A stretch of 64,000 nt of DNA from Mixophyes australis. Taxonomy: Eukaryota; Chordata; Amphibia; Anura; Limnodynastidae. Of this stretch, positions 35,574 through 47,372 are shown in pieces. A program made the position numbers and the translations under genes. The notes under the pieces are model-generated. The model was not told where the DNA came from and ran no database searches. It saw nothing but the letters and a program-made list of their open reading frames with translations. The stretch lies in the NCBI GenBank assembly GCA_036250195.1, contig JAVHZZ010000007.1, positions 161,010,150 to 161,074,149 of the forward strand. The letters run 5' to 3'. How positions within the stretch are numbered: position 1 is the stretch's first letter; every line of letters starts with the position of its first letter.

Positions 35574-38093
35574 TAATTACTTCTATCAGGATATCAGGAA
35601 ATGATGACCTGCCCTGGTCAGGTTTACCAGACTACTGGTCAGTCATCATCACCTTGTATTTTTCTCTCGTACTAGATGTATATATTTTTATATGTAACCG
35701 CTATTAACACAAAGCCTGGAGGGAAACTCACTGAGTAAAACCGATGGCACCAAGTTTACTTTTACTACTAAAGGAAATTAATATGTTGATACTTAATTTA
35801 TTCTTTAAGCTGTTCTGCCCTCTGCAAAATATATAAGTACAGGAAAAACAAGGCAAACTGCAAAGACCTTATTAATTGTGTTTGTTCATGTGTAGTTCCT
35901 GTATAATGCACTTGTGTTTTCCTATATATGCTGTTGAAGTCAAATAATTAGATGAATTCATTTAAATTAATAAATATTTGTTGTTATAGTTTCCTGAGTG
36001 ATTGCGATTAGTATGCAATGGAGTACAAAGGTTAATTACGCAATTGCATAGGAAAACACAGTAAATACATTCACATTCGCACTTGCAAATAGTTTACTTT
36101 AAATAAACTTTAAATAAATAAAGTGCTTAGAGATTTATCGCAATATGGTAAACCTACATTAAAGATATTTAGGGTTCCAGACATAAGTGTATTGTGTTTG
36201 GTCTTATATTAATCCACATTTCACCAGCAGGAATCCAGTGACATCGGAGAGGCGATCACATATTGTGATTGCTAGTTATGATTAGTATGAGATTGATACT
36301 CAATAATACTCAGTATATGTTAATAGGTTAGTTTAAAGTGGATTTTCGGCGGTTCGCTTATTATTCAGAACAATTTTCTAGTAGGACAATCATGTCAGGC
36401 TAATTTGGTAAACTTTATGTTTGCTAGATACATTTTGAGCAATCAAAAATAAGAGCAGTGTATAGATCCAAATCAGTCCTGGAACTGCTGTACTACAGAC
36501 ATGGTGGAACTGCTGTACTACAGACATGGTGGTGGCCAGGACATATTAACCCAACAAGAATGTCCCTTATTCCCCATCCATTTGATTTTGATATTAAAAT
36601 AAGACCACAAGAAGACTAATTTGCCCCAATGCAAGTTGACAGATGCTCGGTGCAGGGAAAGACCCGATTGTGACTTTGTGCTGCCCCTGATGTAATGTAC
36701 GGCTTACAACAAACAACCAGAAGCTTGAGACGCACTCTGAGCAGTACAACAAACAGCTTTACACGCATAAAAGTGACACACGTAACAAAAAGTACACTGA
36801 TTGTCTCCCACTCGTGACTCACAAAGTTCATGCCAGGAAGAAGGGTGCACACTGATGGAGGTGTCTGTGAAAATGATGCTGGCATAAGTCTTTGGAAGTG
36901 GATGAGAACAATTGTTGACAACCAACATGACAGATCTGATCCACATGTGGCAGCGTAGGTCATACAGAACGTACCACAACTGTGTAATCAGCTTCAACAT
37001 CACCAGTGAAATAGTTGACTGACTGCAGAGAGCAGCAAGAACCACAGTAACACCGATACCGCTGTCTTCATTCCCTGTACCAAATTCCTTGTATATTACG
37101 TCTTCATTGTACTTGTTGTTACATGTATGAACTGCTAGTGAACCATCGTTGTACTTGTGATTGTAAAAACAATACCATGAAAGTGAGTTTGAATATAAAA
37201 GACCTACATTTGGGAAGTGCAAGACTGGGGTGGGATCGTCCGTGAGGAGATCAAGCAAATAATTAATACAGCAATTGTGCTTGAAGTGCAAGGAGTTGAA
37301 GCACTTTTTCAGTACTTGCAATTAGTCAGATAGATTGTGACCGAAAAGGTACCTTATAGTCTACACTGTAATATTGGGAGTCATTGTCAGACCCCTTCAT
37401 CAGGACATCAACCGTCTGCACAGCCAAACAAGATTACTTTATTTCAGGATTTTATTTTCAGTATACATCAATTTTTTATTGCACTTTTCACTTAATATAA
37501 GGAACATAAATTTATTTTATTTTATTTATTATTATTATGTGTATTTATTTTGCCTTATGCAAATTGTTCATACAAGGATCCCCCTGTTTTATATAATTTA
37601 TTCTATATTAGTTGCCCTGCATGCATATTTTATGCAAGAATCTCTGCACACTTTTTAACATTATTTTAATTTAGCTTAAACAGTCTGTTACGTAGCGAAT
37701 ATTATGTATTCCGTCGTTTAAATCTCTCTGTTAAGATTGGGAACTGCATCCTCTTATTGCAAACATGGGGCCTCATTAAGAGTTGGTCGTAAGAATTGTG
37801 GCTAAATATGCGCTTTTCTGTACTATGCATGTGTCCAAAAATGCATCGTACATCGGTCTGAGCGTCTCTGACCCTTACGTCTGGAGACGTGGAGCAGGGG
37901 AGGGCAGTGGGAGTGTAAGTTGAGTACAGTAAGGACATGTACACATAAGTGTAGCAGCACGCCCATGGAACTTCAACCTAATGAGACGTGGACGCAGTCC
38001 CAGATATGCTTATTAGGAGGCCTTAGGTTATACATGTTGATGATGATGATAATGACACTGCAGAACTATCTAGCCACATCTGGGGCCTGATTC
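35574..38093. other. Unassigned sequence with a small duplication and a CCTGATGAAGGGG motif
   Basis: Contains a perfect 25-bp tandem duplication at 36481-36530. On the minus strand a CCTGATGAAGGGG word near 37390 is similar to the motif at 12108. The minus-strand ORF at 36704-37321 (205 codons) overlaps another frame and has no domain I recognise. I do not call it a gene. Confidence 0.3.
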
Positions 38094-38415
38094 ATTAAGG
38101 ATCTCAAATGAAGAGGATACTCATTTCAGTCTCCTGGACAAAACCATGTTACAATGGAAGGGGTGCAAATAAGTGTTCTGTTTTACACATAAGTTAAATA
38201 CTGACTGTTTTTTCATGTAACACAGAAATATTTGATAGCTTATTTGTACACTGAAATTTAAAGTTGATATTTGTGTGTTACATGAAAAAACAGTCAGTAT
38301 TTAACTTATGTTTAAAACGGAACACTTATTTGCACCCCTTCCATTGTAACATGGTTTTGTCCAGGAGACTGAATTGAGAATCCTCTTCATTTAAGAACCT
38401 TAATGAATCAGGCCC
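38094..38415. mobile_element. Foldback MITE, family GGGCCTGATTCATTAA, copy 2
   Basis: 322 bp, nearly identical to the copy at 13614-13936 over its full length. It has the same GGGCCTG...CAGGCCC ends and is flanked by CTG at 38091-38093 and 38416-38418. No coding sequence. Confidence 0.87.
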
Positions 38416-39344
38416 CTGATTGTCTGTTTGCGTATTAACATCTCATAGTTGATCATTCATTTATTAACGTTACAACTATCATTTTTTTTATGTAATATTT
38501 TTTTAGTTGGTTTTATAGAATACAAGAAAAAACACAGAAGCAAATGCCAAACAAAATCAGCAGAGAACCAGAACAATGGAAGTCAGTAGAGAATGGCGCT
38601 TTATATCAACATCACAATCACATGACAAAGCTCACAGTAATGATATAATATAACAAAAAACTAGAGATGAAGCTATTAGTCATATCTGCCATGGATGGAG
38701 ACAACTGCCAGGAAAACAATTAAAATGAGCATCCGTAAATCTATAATATAGGGACATCTCTGTACACAAGAACTCAGCAAAAAAAAAATATCCAGGGGTA
38801 CAAGGGGAGAGGGGAAAAATAGGAGAAAAATAGGCTGGTTGGGGGAAGTGGACAGACATAGGGTCCAGACTCTAATTAAGTTAGCCAAGGGGTATGGTGT
38901 GCTGCTTCAGAGAGACATGATGCTTCAGCGGGGCAGGGAAGTAGTTATTGAGGTATATCTATCTGTGTCTGTAAATTCCAGCCAGCTAACCCAGATAGTG
39001 TAATAGTCATGAAATCTATCTGCGGAGGATAAAATAAGATCTTCTATAAAAGTCCAACCTCGCAAACCATTCTCTTAATGTTGGACAGGAGGGAGATATC
39101 CAACGGACCGGAATCATACAGTCTAGGTGCTTCAATAGAATGTTTTTTAATGCACTATTGGGGCATTTGTCATGTTAAGGAGCCAGAAACATGGGCTGTT
39201 TGGAATCTCTCCTCCAAGAATGTCAATTGAAGTGGAAATTATCACTTCAAATGGTCCCAGAAGGGACCACCAAATGTGGAGAGGTGTCCCAAAGTATCAT
39301 TTCAACTACAGCGGGTTTAGGGGACCCCATAGTAAATTTTAGCC
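38416..39344. other. Unassigned sequence
   Basis: No recognisable gene. It could be the 5' flank into which the truncated L2 copy was inserted. Confidence 0.25.
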
Positions 39345-40131
39345 AGATGATCTCCCGCCTTGATTATTGTAACCTCCTCCTCACTGGCCTCCCCCACTCC
39401 CGTCTCTCCCCCCTCCGCTCTATACTCAATGCGGCCACAAGACATATCTTCCTCTCACGCCGCTCCTCCTCTGCCTCCCCTCTCTGCCTTGCCTTACACT
39501 GGCTCCCCTTCCCCTACAGAATCCTTTTCAAACTCCTCCCCACCACTTACAAGGCTCTCTCCAACTCTACTGCCCCTTATATCTCTAACCTCCTCTCCAT
39601 TCACACTCCTGCCCGCTCCCTGCGCTCGGCCAACGACCGCCACCTCTCCTCTACCCTTATCACCTCTTCCCACTCCAGAATCCAAGACTTTTCCCGTGCA
39701 GCCCCCTTCTCTGGAACGACCTCCCTCGTTCCATCTGTTTCTCTCCTACTCTGTGCTCCTTCAAACGTGCACTCAAAACTCACCTCTTCCTCAAAGCCTA
39801 CCCCCCATCTACTTAACCCCCATCTCCTCCCTTTGCTCGTCCTCCCTTCTCTCCTCTTGCCTCAACTGTCTCCTCTTGTGCCTGGTCTTTTTACCCTCCC
39901 TTAGTATGTAAGCTCGTATGAGCAGGGCCCCCTCCCCTCCTGTCTCCATACCTGTTCTTCTGCTCCGTCTTTACTGTATATGACTAGCCGGAGTTTGTGA
40001 AGTATTGGTACTTTTTGTTCATTGTTCTGTATGGTTTCACCCTGTATAGTCTACTGTTAGTACTGTGTGCGGCGCTGCGGATACCTTGTGGCGCCTAACA
40101 AATAAATGATAATAATAATAATAATAATAAT
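39345..40131 (+). mobile_element. L2-like LINE 3' end
   Basis: An open stretch reads SRLDYCNLLLTGLP, then ALHWLPFPYRILFKLLPTTY, TPARSLRSAND and a shifted FKRALKTHLF-like end. This is the C-terminal region of L2/CR1-clade ORF2. The 3' untranslated part has GCGGCGCTGCGGATACCTTG and TGGCGCC, and ends in an AAT microsatellite, as usual for L2-type tails. The rest of ORF2 is lost by 5' truncation. hAT copy C sits in the AAT tail. Confidence 0.85.
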
Positions 40132-40639
40132 TAAGGATGAGCGGGCTCGGATTCCGCTAATCAGAGCCCACCCGAACAGGGCGGATCCGACGGGATTCGA
40201 GCACTGTTCGGGTATTTCCGGCGCCAAAAAAATGAAAGTGACGCGTCGGATCTCGCAAGACTCGGATTGCATAAATTCCCTGCTAGCGGCCGCCATTTTC
40301 ATTTGGGCTGTGATCAGGGTAGAGGGAGGTTGTAGGGTAGTGGTGCTCCTGCGTGATCAGTCCAGTGGTGCTTTATGCTTGTGTCTAGTGCTCTGTCCTT
40401 GCTGAGTCCAGTGGTCCTTTTGTCCTGTGCTCTGTCCTGCTGAGTCCAGTGGTGCTTTGGCCAGTGTCTGTCCTGCTGAGTCCAGTGGTGCTTTAGTCCT
40501 GTGCATTTTTGTGCTAAGTCCATAGTAATTTTCTAATTATTAAAAACTCCCAAAAAAAATAAAAAAATAAAATAAAAAAAAATTATACAAAAATAAAAAG
40601 TATAAAAGAATTCTAGAGCAATATATTATTGCAGTCCTG

Positions 40640-41108
40640 AAATATTAGTACTGCAATACCTACGTTCACTGTTTCTGCAGTCCAAAAAATAGGAACTGCC
40701 ATCTATATTACTACGTTCACTGTTTCTGCAGTCCCAAAAAATAGGAACTGCAATCTATATTATTACGTTCACTGTTTCTGCAGTCCCAAAGAATAGGAAC
40801 TGCAATCTATATTACTACGTTCACTGTTTCTGCAGTCCAAAAAAATAGGAACTGCAATCTATATTACTATGTTCACTGTTTCTGCAGTCCCAAAAAATAG
40901 GAACTGCAATCTATATTACTACGTTCACTGTTTCTGCAGTTCCAAAAAAATAGGAACTGCAATCTATATTTCTACGTTCACTGTTTCTGCAGTCCAAAAA
41001 ATAGGAACTGCAATCTATATTACTATGTTCACTGTTTCTGCAGTCCCAAAAAATAGGAACTGCAATCTATATTACTACGTTCACTGTTTCTGCAGTTCCA
41101 AAAAAATA
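40640..41108. repeat. ~52-bp tandem array in hAT copy C leader
   Basis: About nine units with steps of 51-53 bp. Each has TACGTTCACTGTTTCTGCAG, an A-rich run and ATAGGAACTGCAATCTATAT. Copy A carries only two similar units (2590-2680), so the array was amplified in copy C or lost in A. It ends just before the transposase relic start. Confidence 0.9.
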
Positions 41109-41121
41109 GGTACGCTCTCTT

Positions 41122-42720
41122 GTGCTGCATATAATGGAGTACAAAAATTTGGAGGATAAAGTAGGGAAAGATCAAGACCCACTTCCTCCTAATGCTGAAG
41201 CTGCTGCCACTAGTCATGACATAGACAATGAAATGCCATCAACGTCGTCTGCCAAGGCCGATGCCCAATCTCCTAGTAGAGGGCATGTAAAATTCAAAAA
41301 GCCAAAGTTCACTACAATTAGTAAAAAAAGAAAATTCAAATCATCAGAGGAGAAACGTAAACTTGCCAATATGCCATTTACGACACGGAGTGGCAAGGAA
41401 CGGCTTAGGCCCTGGCCCATGTTCATGACTAGTGGTTCAGCTTCACCCAAGGATCTAAGCCCTCCTCCTCCCCACCCCTCTAAAAAATTTAAGAGACTTA
41501 AGCTGTCATCAACAACACAGCAAACAACTCTGCCTTCTAGAGAGATGTTATCACAAATCCCCAAGGCGAGTCTAAGGGTGTTGGTGGTTGCGAAGCCTGA
41601 CCTTCTCATCACTGTACGGGAAGAGGTGACTTCATCCACCATTTGCAGCACGCCCTCTGCATATGCTGGAAGGATCACCCACAGTCCAGTTACAAATTTG
41701 GCTAATGAAGGTGTGAATGTTGTACACCGGGAGGAGGATATTGATGTAGCTGGCGCTAAGGAACTTGATGAGGAGGATGCTGATGTGGTTATCATAAATG
41801 AGCCACCAGGGGGGGAAACAGTTGTTGTCCATGGGATGAAAATGCCCATCGTCATGCCTGGTCAGAAGACAAAAAAATCCACCTCTTCTGTCTGGAGTTA
41901 TTTTTATCCCAATCCGGACAACAAATGTATGGCCATATGTAGCTTATGTAAAGCTCAAATAAGCAGGGGTAAGGATCTTGCCCACCTAGGGACATCCTCC
42001 CTTATACGTCACCTGAAGAACCTTCATAATTCAGTGTTTAGTTTAGTAATTCAGGACCTGTGGCTAGGACCGTCAGCAGTCCAGGGACACCTAAATCCCT
42101 TGGTCCTGTTGGATACACACCACCAACACCCTCCTCGTCAACTTCCTCCACAATCTCCATCAGATTTAGTCCTGCAGGCCATGTCACCAGCCAGACTGAG
42201 TCCTCTTCAATACGGGATTCATCCGAGGAATCCTTCAGCGGTACGCCTACTACTGCCCCTGCTGCTGTTGCTGCTGGTAGTGGGTCATCTTCCCAGAGGG
42301 GAAGTCGCAAGAACGCTACGTCTTTTACCAAACAGTTGACCGTCCAACAGTCATTTGCCATGACCACAAAGTATGACAGTAGTCACCCTATTGCAAAGCG
42401 GATAACTGCGGCTGTAACAGCTATGTTGGTGTTAGACGTGCATCTGGTGTCCACCATCTGTGCAGTGGAATTTAGACAGTTGAAGGAGGTATTGTGGCCC
42501 CGGTACCAAACTGTGTACCGGGGCCACTCCACTACGCAGTCCAGAAATCTTAGTATTAGATATTAAACTACGTTCACTGTTCCTGCTACATCAAAAAAGC
42601 ATGAACATGCCCTGCCATCAACAAAAACAAGAGGTAGTGACGCGCTTGAACTCCACCCTCTATATGCCGCAGAGGATGGAGGAGCAGAAAAAGGCCATTC
42701 AAGCCTACACAGCCACCTAC
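41122..42720 (+). pseudogene. Truncated hAT transposase of copy C
   Basis: A 405-codon frame (41122-42339) encodes the basic N-terminus, an acidic segment and the BED finger (CMAICSLCKAQIS, HLKNLHN). After a frame change near 42050 the true frame continues at 42060-42566 through KYDSSHPIAKRI. The RNase H core with both aspartates is deleted. A later fragment (42600-42720) retains a piece matching copy A 4588-4705 and then jumps to the 3' tail. There is no catalytic or dimerisation domain. Confidence 0.88.
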
Positions 42721-43063
42721 GATGGGCCACGTGTTTGTGCCGCCGACTTGTGTCGCTTTCCTTAGACATCCAGCTACCTCGGTGCAACCTTTTGGACTAA
42801 AAACAATATTGTGAGGTGTGAGGTGTTCACAATAGACTGGAAATTAGTGGAAATTAATGTTATTGAGGTTAATAATAGTGTAGGAGTGAAAGAAAAAACG
42901 GAAATATGGATTTTAGCGTTTTTTATGCTTTTTTTAAAAAAAAAAAACAGAACCCAAAACCCAAAATCAGAACCAAAACCTTTCGTGGGGTGTTTTGGCA
43001 AAACAAATCAGAACCCAAAACCCAAAACACCAAAAGTGCCCGGTGCACACCCTTAATAATAAT

Positions 43064-44289
43064 AATAATGATTAGGGCACCTATACTAACTGCAAAGGAA
43101 TTTATAATGTGTCTCTATTACAGCTCTAATAACTGAAGATGCTCGGGTCGTCCGGCAGATGTTAGGCCGGACACAAACCCTTGTGAAGTTTGGAAGGGAG
43201 CTAAAGAGATTTTCTATAAGCAATTGTATACGCCGGAGAGTCAGTGTGAGGGGCAAGTTGAAGATGAACAAATCAATTCAAATATTATGATTTTGCAACT
43301 TATCTCCTTACGAGTTTCTCCTGAGTTTGTTAGTATTATTGTCGCACTAGTTGATTCATAGAAACACATTTACTCATTATAGCGTTTGTCTATTCATTAT
43401 CTAGCTTCCCTTTAGGGATCTTTGCTTCTCAAATGTTTTAAGTTCTGAGATGCTACCATCCAGCTAAAATATACATAAAACAAAAAGAGAACAAAGAGCT
43501 GGATTTAATTGTGGTGCACTATGTGGTTTATGTATTAAATATATTTCCCTTATACATTGAAACACAAAATTGATTAAAACTTAACTTTTATTGTTGAATA
43601 AAATATTGTGTTCAAAAAAAGCAGCAAAATATGAAGTGAAAAAGTGAAATGAAGTGATTTGAAAAGTACTGTGTATGGTTATTATCTATTAATTATATAG
43701 TAGGTGGTGTTTGTGGATCCATGCCCCCATTTTCTAAATGGGAATATCTGGTCGGTTTCTTAATATTTTATAGTTATAGTGCTCCAATAAATACTCAAGA
43801 TAGCTATTTCCATATATTATATAGATTGACACTCATTTATATAATAATCTCTTAGTGACAAATCTCTGTCTTATCTATATATATTGTCCCTAAGGGATTA
43901 AAAATGTCCCCTTTGATCAAAATATTGCAATTCTCTGTATCTAGCACTCAGTCCCCAATATATGAGTATGCAGTGACGGGGGGGGGGGGGGGGGGGGTGA
44001 ATTGCTAATTACCTTTCAGAATCTAGCTCGGAGTTGAACAATAATAGATTAAGTAACTATCAGGAAGGTATTCCTCAGAATTAAGTCATATTAAGTTTTA
44101 AATCGTAATTAGCGTACTCAGCACTAACGCCAACACGCATTTCGCTGTTAAGTTTTAATCAATTTTGTGCCTTTAAATTGTGGTTTCAAGCAGGCACCAT
44201 GCATGCAGACCAGCTGGTAAGATCTTTGGGTATGTCTTCATTCGGTGATATACAATGAGAATTAACTTAATGCCATCAGAGATGGCAAT
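43064..44289. other. Unassigned region with flanking inverted repeat and a 20-G run
   Basis: CAAAATTGATTAAAACTTAAC near 43566-43586 is repeated inverted at 44149-44170, enclosing about 560 bp. Inside are 20 consecutive G (43978-43997) and a CGCATTTCGC word near 44132, the inverse of a GCGAAATGCG motif common in amphibian repeats. This may be one decayed element of unknown type. An open frame of about 50 codons follows an AG at 43119 but has no recognised domain. Confidence 0.35.
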
Positions 44290-44730
44290 AAAGGCTGGAA
44301 CCATCAAGGGAGCCAACCTGTCTTTGTAGTAAGAAAATTGTGACTGCATGCTCTTCCCAGACGGTGTGGATTAATGGCTTCTTCCAATGCTTCAAGTGTG
44401 AGAGGTTGATCCAACAAATGTTTATCTGCATCTGAGAGAGTGGGGAAATCAATTGCCTCTAGGGAGGAGGAAATATATCTTTGGGCAGTGTCCATCTAGG
44501 GGGTATTACCAACAGGCTATATAGAACCTTATAGAGAATAGTATGAATGAAAGGTGGCAGCAATTTCTGTAGTAATCCAACAATCCTTCCTAGTATCATC
44601 TTTAATAGTTGCAATGTAAGTATCTTTGAGCTCTTAAAGCCTTTGCCAGTAAAGTGCCAAGTTTATTCCCCCATTGCGGTATTTGCCAAAATCTAACTAA
44701 GTTTATTTAGAGCCACCTTCTTAACGTTGG
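44290..44730 (-). pseudogene. L1-clade LINE ORF2 fragment, minus strand
   Basis: The minus strand encodes SLEAIDFPTLSDADKHLLDQ then PLTLEALEEAIN. This resembles the linker between endonuclease and reverse transcriptase in L1-clade ORF2 ('LPxLSxxxxxxLxxPITxxEIxxAI'). A more upstream piece reads NKLGTLLAKALRAQ. Neither the endonuclease nor the reverse transcriptase core is here. Confidence 0.6.
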
Positions 44731-45185
44731 AATTGTATTATGTCACAGAATAGACATCATTCGTCTATTTGGATTATTTGTCATTTCCACTTGGACTACT
44801 TCTGGAAAGAAGATTCCCATTTGATTTATAAAGCAGCAAATTACAGATGAAAAGGTTGTTTGTATTTAATTACATTTTATATGGAAAACATGGTTTTCAT
44901 ATTTATTAACAATATTCAATGACCTTTTGTCTGTTGTGTGTATGTCACTTCTTTATTATACATGTACTGTAAGTATACGCATTTGTGTGCCAGATGTATG
45001 CCTGACACAGAAATAATTCTGTGTTTTCAGTTGGACGTAATTTAAGTACAGGCAACTCAACATTCAAACGTACATACGCAATTTTTGCAACACAATTTTG
45101 ACATTTACAGGGTGCAGAATGTGTCACAGCTTTAAGTAAGGCTCTCAGATGTCTGGTAATAAATAAGCTGAGCACAGTCATCCCG
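44731..45185. other. Unassigned sequence
   Basis: No domain recognised; a 78-codon minus frame at 44945-45181 has no support. Confidence 0.25.
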
Positions 45186-45340
45186 TTAACGCTGATTACT
45201 ATATACAGAGGCTGCAGGCTCTGCCATTTTTCTCCAGGGGGCTGGAAATGTTATAAACCCCCCCACACCATAACTTCTGGCTGTCAGCAGTCCCCTGCTG
45301 CAGCGTTTTCCCAGGCCACTGCACCTTTTACCCCTGGCAG

Positions 45341-46322
45341 TTGCCCCCATATAACGGCGCTTGTTTCTGCCCCCCTTCCTTCCCCCCTTATTGCATCCAG
45401 TCCCATCCAGGCCCCTTCCACTTCTTTGTCCCAGCCTCAGCATTTTCTTCTTCCTTCTTCCCCCCCCCTCCTCCCTCCTCTGGGTCACTCTTCCCCCCTG
45501 GGGTTCCTTTCACTCCTTATCTTCCTCCTCCTTCGGCTTATGGGCCGTACTTCTCGGGTCCCGGCTGTCCGGGTAATGTTGTGTTAACGTCAAGTGCTTC
45601 TTCCACAGGGGCCGCCACCCTAGGGGCGGCAGGATCGGAGGGGCTTCGGGTTCCCGTTTCCTTGCCGGCAGTGCTGTTAGGGCCTAGCGACGTGCAGCTG
45701 ACGTCTGGGGGGCCGGTTTCGGGGCAGGGTGCAGCGTCCTCCCCGGCCGGTCTTCGGGTCGTTCCCTGCACGGCGGCAACAAGTGCACGGAGTCGGCAGG
45801 CAAGTGCAGTGGTGGCTTCTAGCTTGAGTGTTAGTGATCAGAGTTTGGCATTGCCTGTGAGTGCGGGAACCGGGGGTCCCAGGCCGGAGAGCTCTTCTTC
45901 TGTTCCCCCATCTGCAGGTCTGCAGGGGCGTGTGAGATCGGGTCGGAGATCTGGGCGTGCTTCTTCCATGGAAGCCGCCTCATTGGCCACGGTGGGCCCA
46001 TCATCTGGTGTGGAAGAAGGTGGCCGTGTAATCGGTGAGCATGCCAGCGGGGGGGTCTGGTTTTAGCTCCGATCTAAGTTCTTCAGCCTCAGAGAGTGAG
46101 GCTCCGGCCAGGTCTGGGAGAGCAGACGCAAAGTTGGTGAGGCTACTGAGGAGGAAATTACAGAGTTCCCGCCATAGGGCGGAGGTTAGAGGCGGGGGGC
46201 CTCGGGAGGACAGTGGTACCTCGGGAGGTGATGTTGTGCACTGTGCTAATACAGCGGTCCTCCGTGATATCAGGAGCAGTGTGCGCAGTAAGATACGCAC
46301 TGGTCGTTTTGTGGACATGTGA
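45341..46322 (+). pseudogene. Ngaro ORF1 / gag-like protein, frameshifted
   Basis: The first frame (45341-46066, 241 codons) is rich in proline, serine and glycine and lacks a CCHC knuckle. A shift to the frame 46035-46322 continues with SSDLSSSASESEAPARSGRA and a basic tail ending at the deletion junction. Low complexity makes family matching impossible; the call comes from position and from similar ORF1s in DIRS-order elements. Confidence 0.5.
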
Positions 46323-46329
46323 TAAATGT

Positions 46330-47372
46330 TTACCTATGGGGTGTTCGGTGTCATGTGCGTTTTTTGAATGTTTTAGCATTTTTCTCCACTGGTGTGTTGT
46401 GACCGGATCTGGGCATCAGAGTGTGGCCCACTACCTTGATGATTTTCTGTTCATTGGTCCAGCAGGTACGGCAGTGTGTCAGGATTTGTTGTTTTCTGCT
46501 CAGGCGCTGTTTAGAGTAATGGGAGTTCCGGTGGCAGCGGACAAGTCGGAAGGCCCGACTGTGAGATTGTCATACCTAGGCATTGAGATTGACACGGTTG
46601 CGGGTTGTTGTAGACTTCCAACAGAGAAGGTGGCTAAGCTGAGGGGTGTAATTGAGACGGTCCAGGGTGAGTGTAAAGTGCAGTTGAGGCAGGTGCAGTC
46701 TCTGCTTGGTCTTTTTCATTTCGCCTGTAGAGTCATTCCCATGGGAAGGGTTTTTTGTCGGAAGCTAGAGAGGGCTACGGTTGGCATTACAAAGGCAAGG
46801 CATTTTGTGAGAATGTCCAAGGAGATTAGGGATGATTTGGCTATGTGGCTTTTGTTCTTGGAACGTTTTTGCTTGTGGCCCCTGCCTGGCGCCAATAACG
46901 TGGAGTTGCAATTGTTTACTGATGCTGCTGGGTCTTCCGGGTTTGGGGCTTACCTGGAGGGGGAGTGGTGTGCAGCAGCTTGGCCAGGTACTTGGCGTCA
47001 GGAGGGCCTCACGAGGAATCTCTTACTGTTGGAGTTGTTCCCCATCATTGTAGCTATCGAGTTGTGGGGTGTTGGTCTGATTAATAGAAGTACAGTATAT
47101 TGTTTTGGTGTGACAATTTGGGGGTAGTACATGCTATCAATAATCAGAGGGCCACCTCCCTGCCAGCTCTGAGGCTGTTGAGACATTTGCTTTATAGATG
47201 TCTGACTATTAACATCACTTTTAGGGCAAGGCATGTACCTGGGGTAGATAACAGTATTGCGGGTGCCTTGTCTAGGTTTGATTGGAATAAGTTTCGTTCG
47301 TTAGCCCCTCATGCGAATGTGACTGGTGTTTCATGCCCCGATTTTGTCTGGCAGATTATAAGGCCGGCATAG
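46330..47372 (+). pseudogene. Ngaro reverse transcriptase-RNase H, N-terminally deleted
   Basis: It begins abruptly with LPMGCSVSCAFFECF, the segment just before the catalytic loop, then HYLDDFLFIGP with the YxDD aspartates. The thumb/connection has VRLSYLGIEIDT. RNase H follows with QLFTDAAGSSGFGAYL and LLLELFPIIVAIELWG. A frame change near 47090 leads to FWCDNLGVVHAIN and VPGVDNSIAGALSRF, completing the RNase H aspartates. The fingers and palm N-terminus are missing because gag is joined directly to this point, so no active enzyme is possible from this copy. Confidence 0.88.

Larger units (their letters stand above)
40132..43055 (+). mobile_element. hAT DNA transposon, family 1, copy C (internally deleted)
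   Basis: 2924 bp with terminal repeats TAAGGATGAGC and GCACACCCTTA. The 8-bp flanks ATAATAAT at 40124-40131 and 43056-43063 match, but lie in an AAT microsatellite and so are only weak evidence. Compared with copy A it lacks sequence equivalent to about 4010-4585 and 4700-6135. It keeps the finger region and both ends, so it could only be moved by an enzyme supplied in trans. Confidence 0.88.

Noticed and set aside
36704..37321. 205-codon minus-strand ORF
   Set aside because: No domain recognised, overlaps another frame of 115 codons, no promoter or splice support, and it abuts a repeat-like CCTGATGAAGGGG motif.
40869..41159. 96-codon repetitive ORF (TVSAVPKNRN-type)
   Set aside because: It is simply a translation of the 52-bp leader array of hAT copy C.
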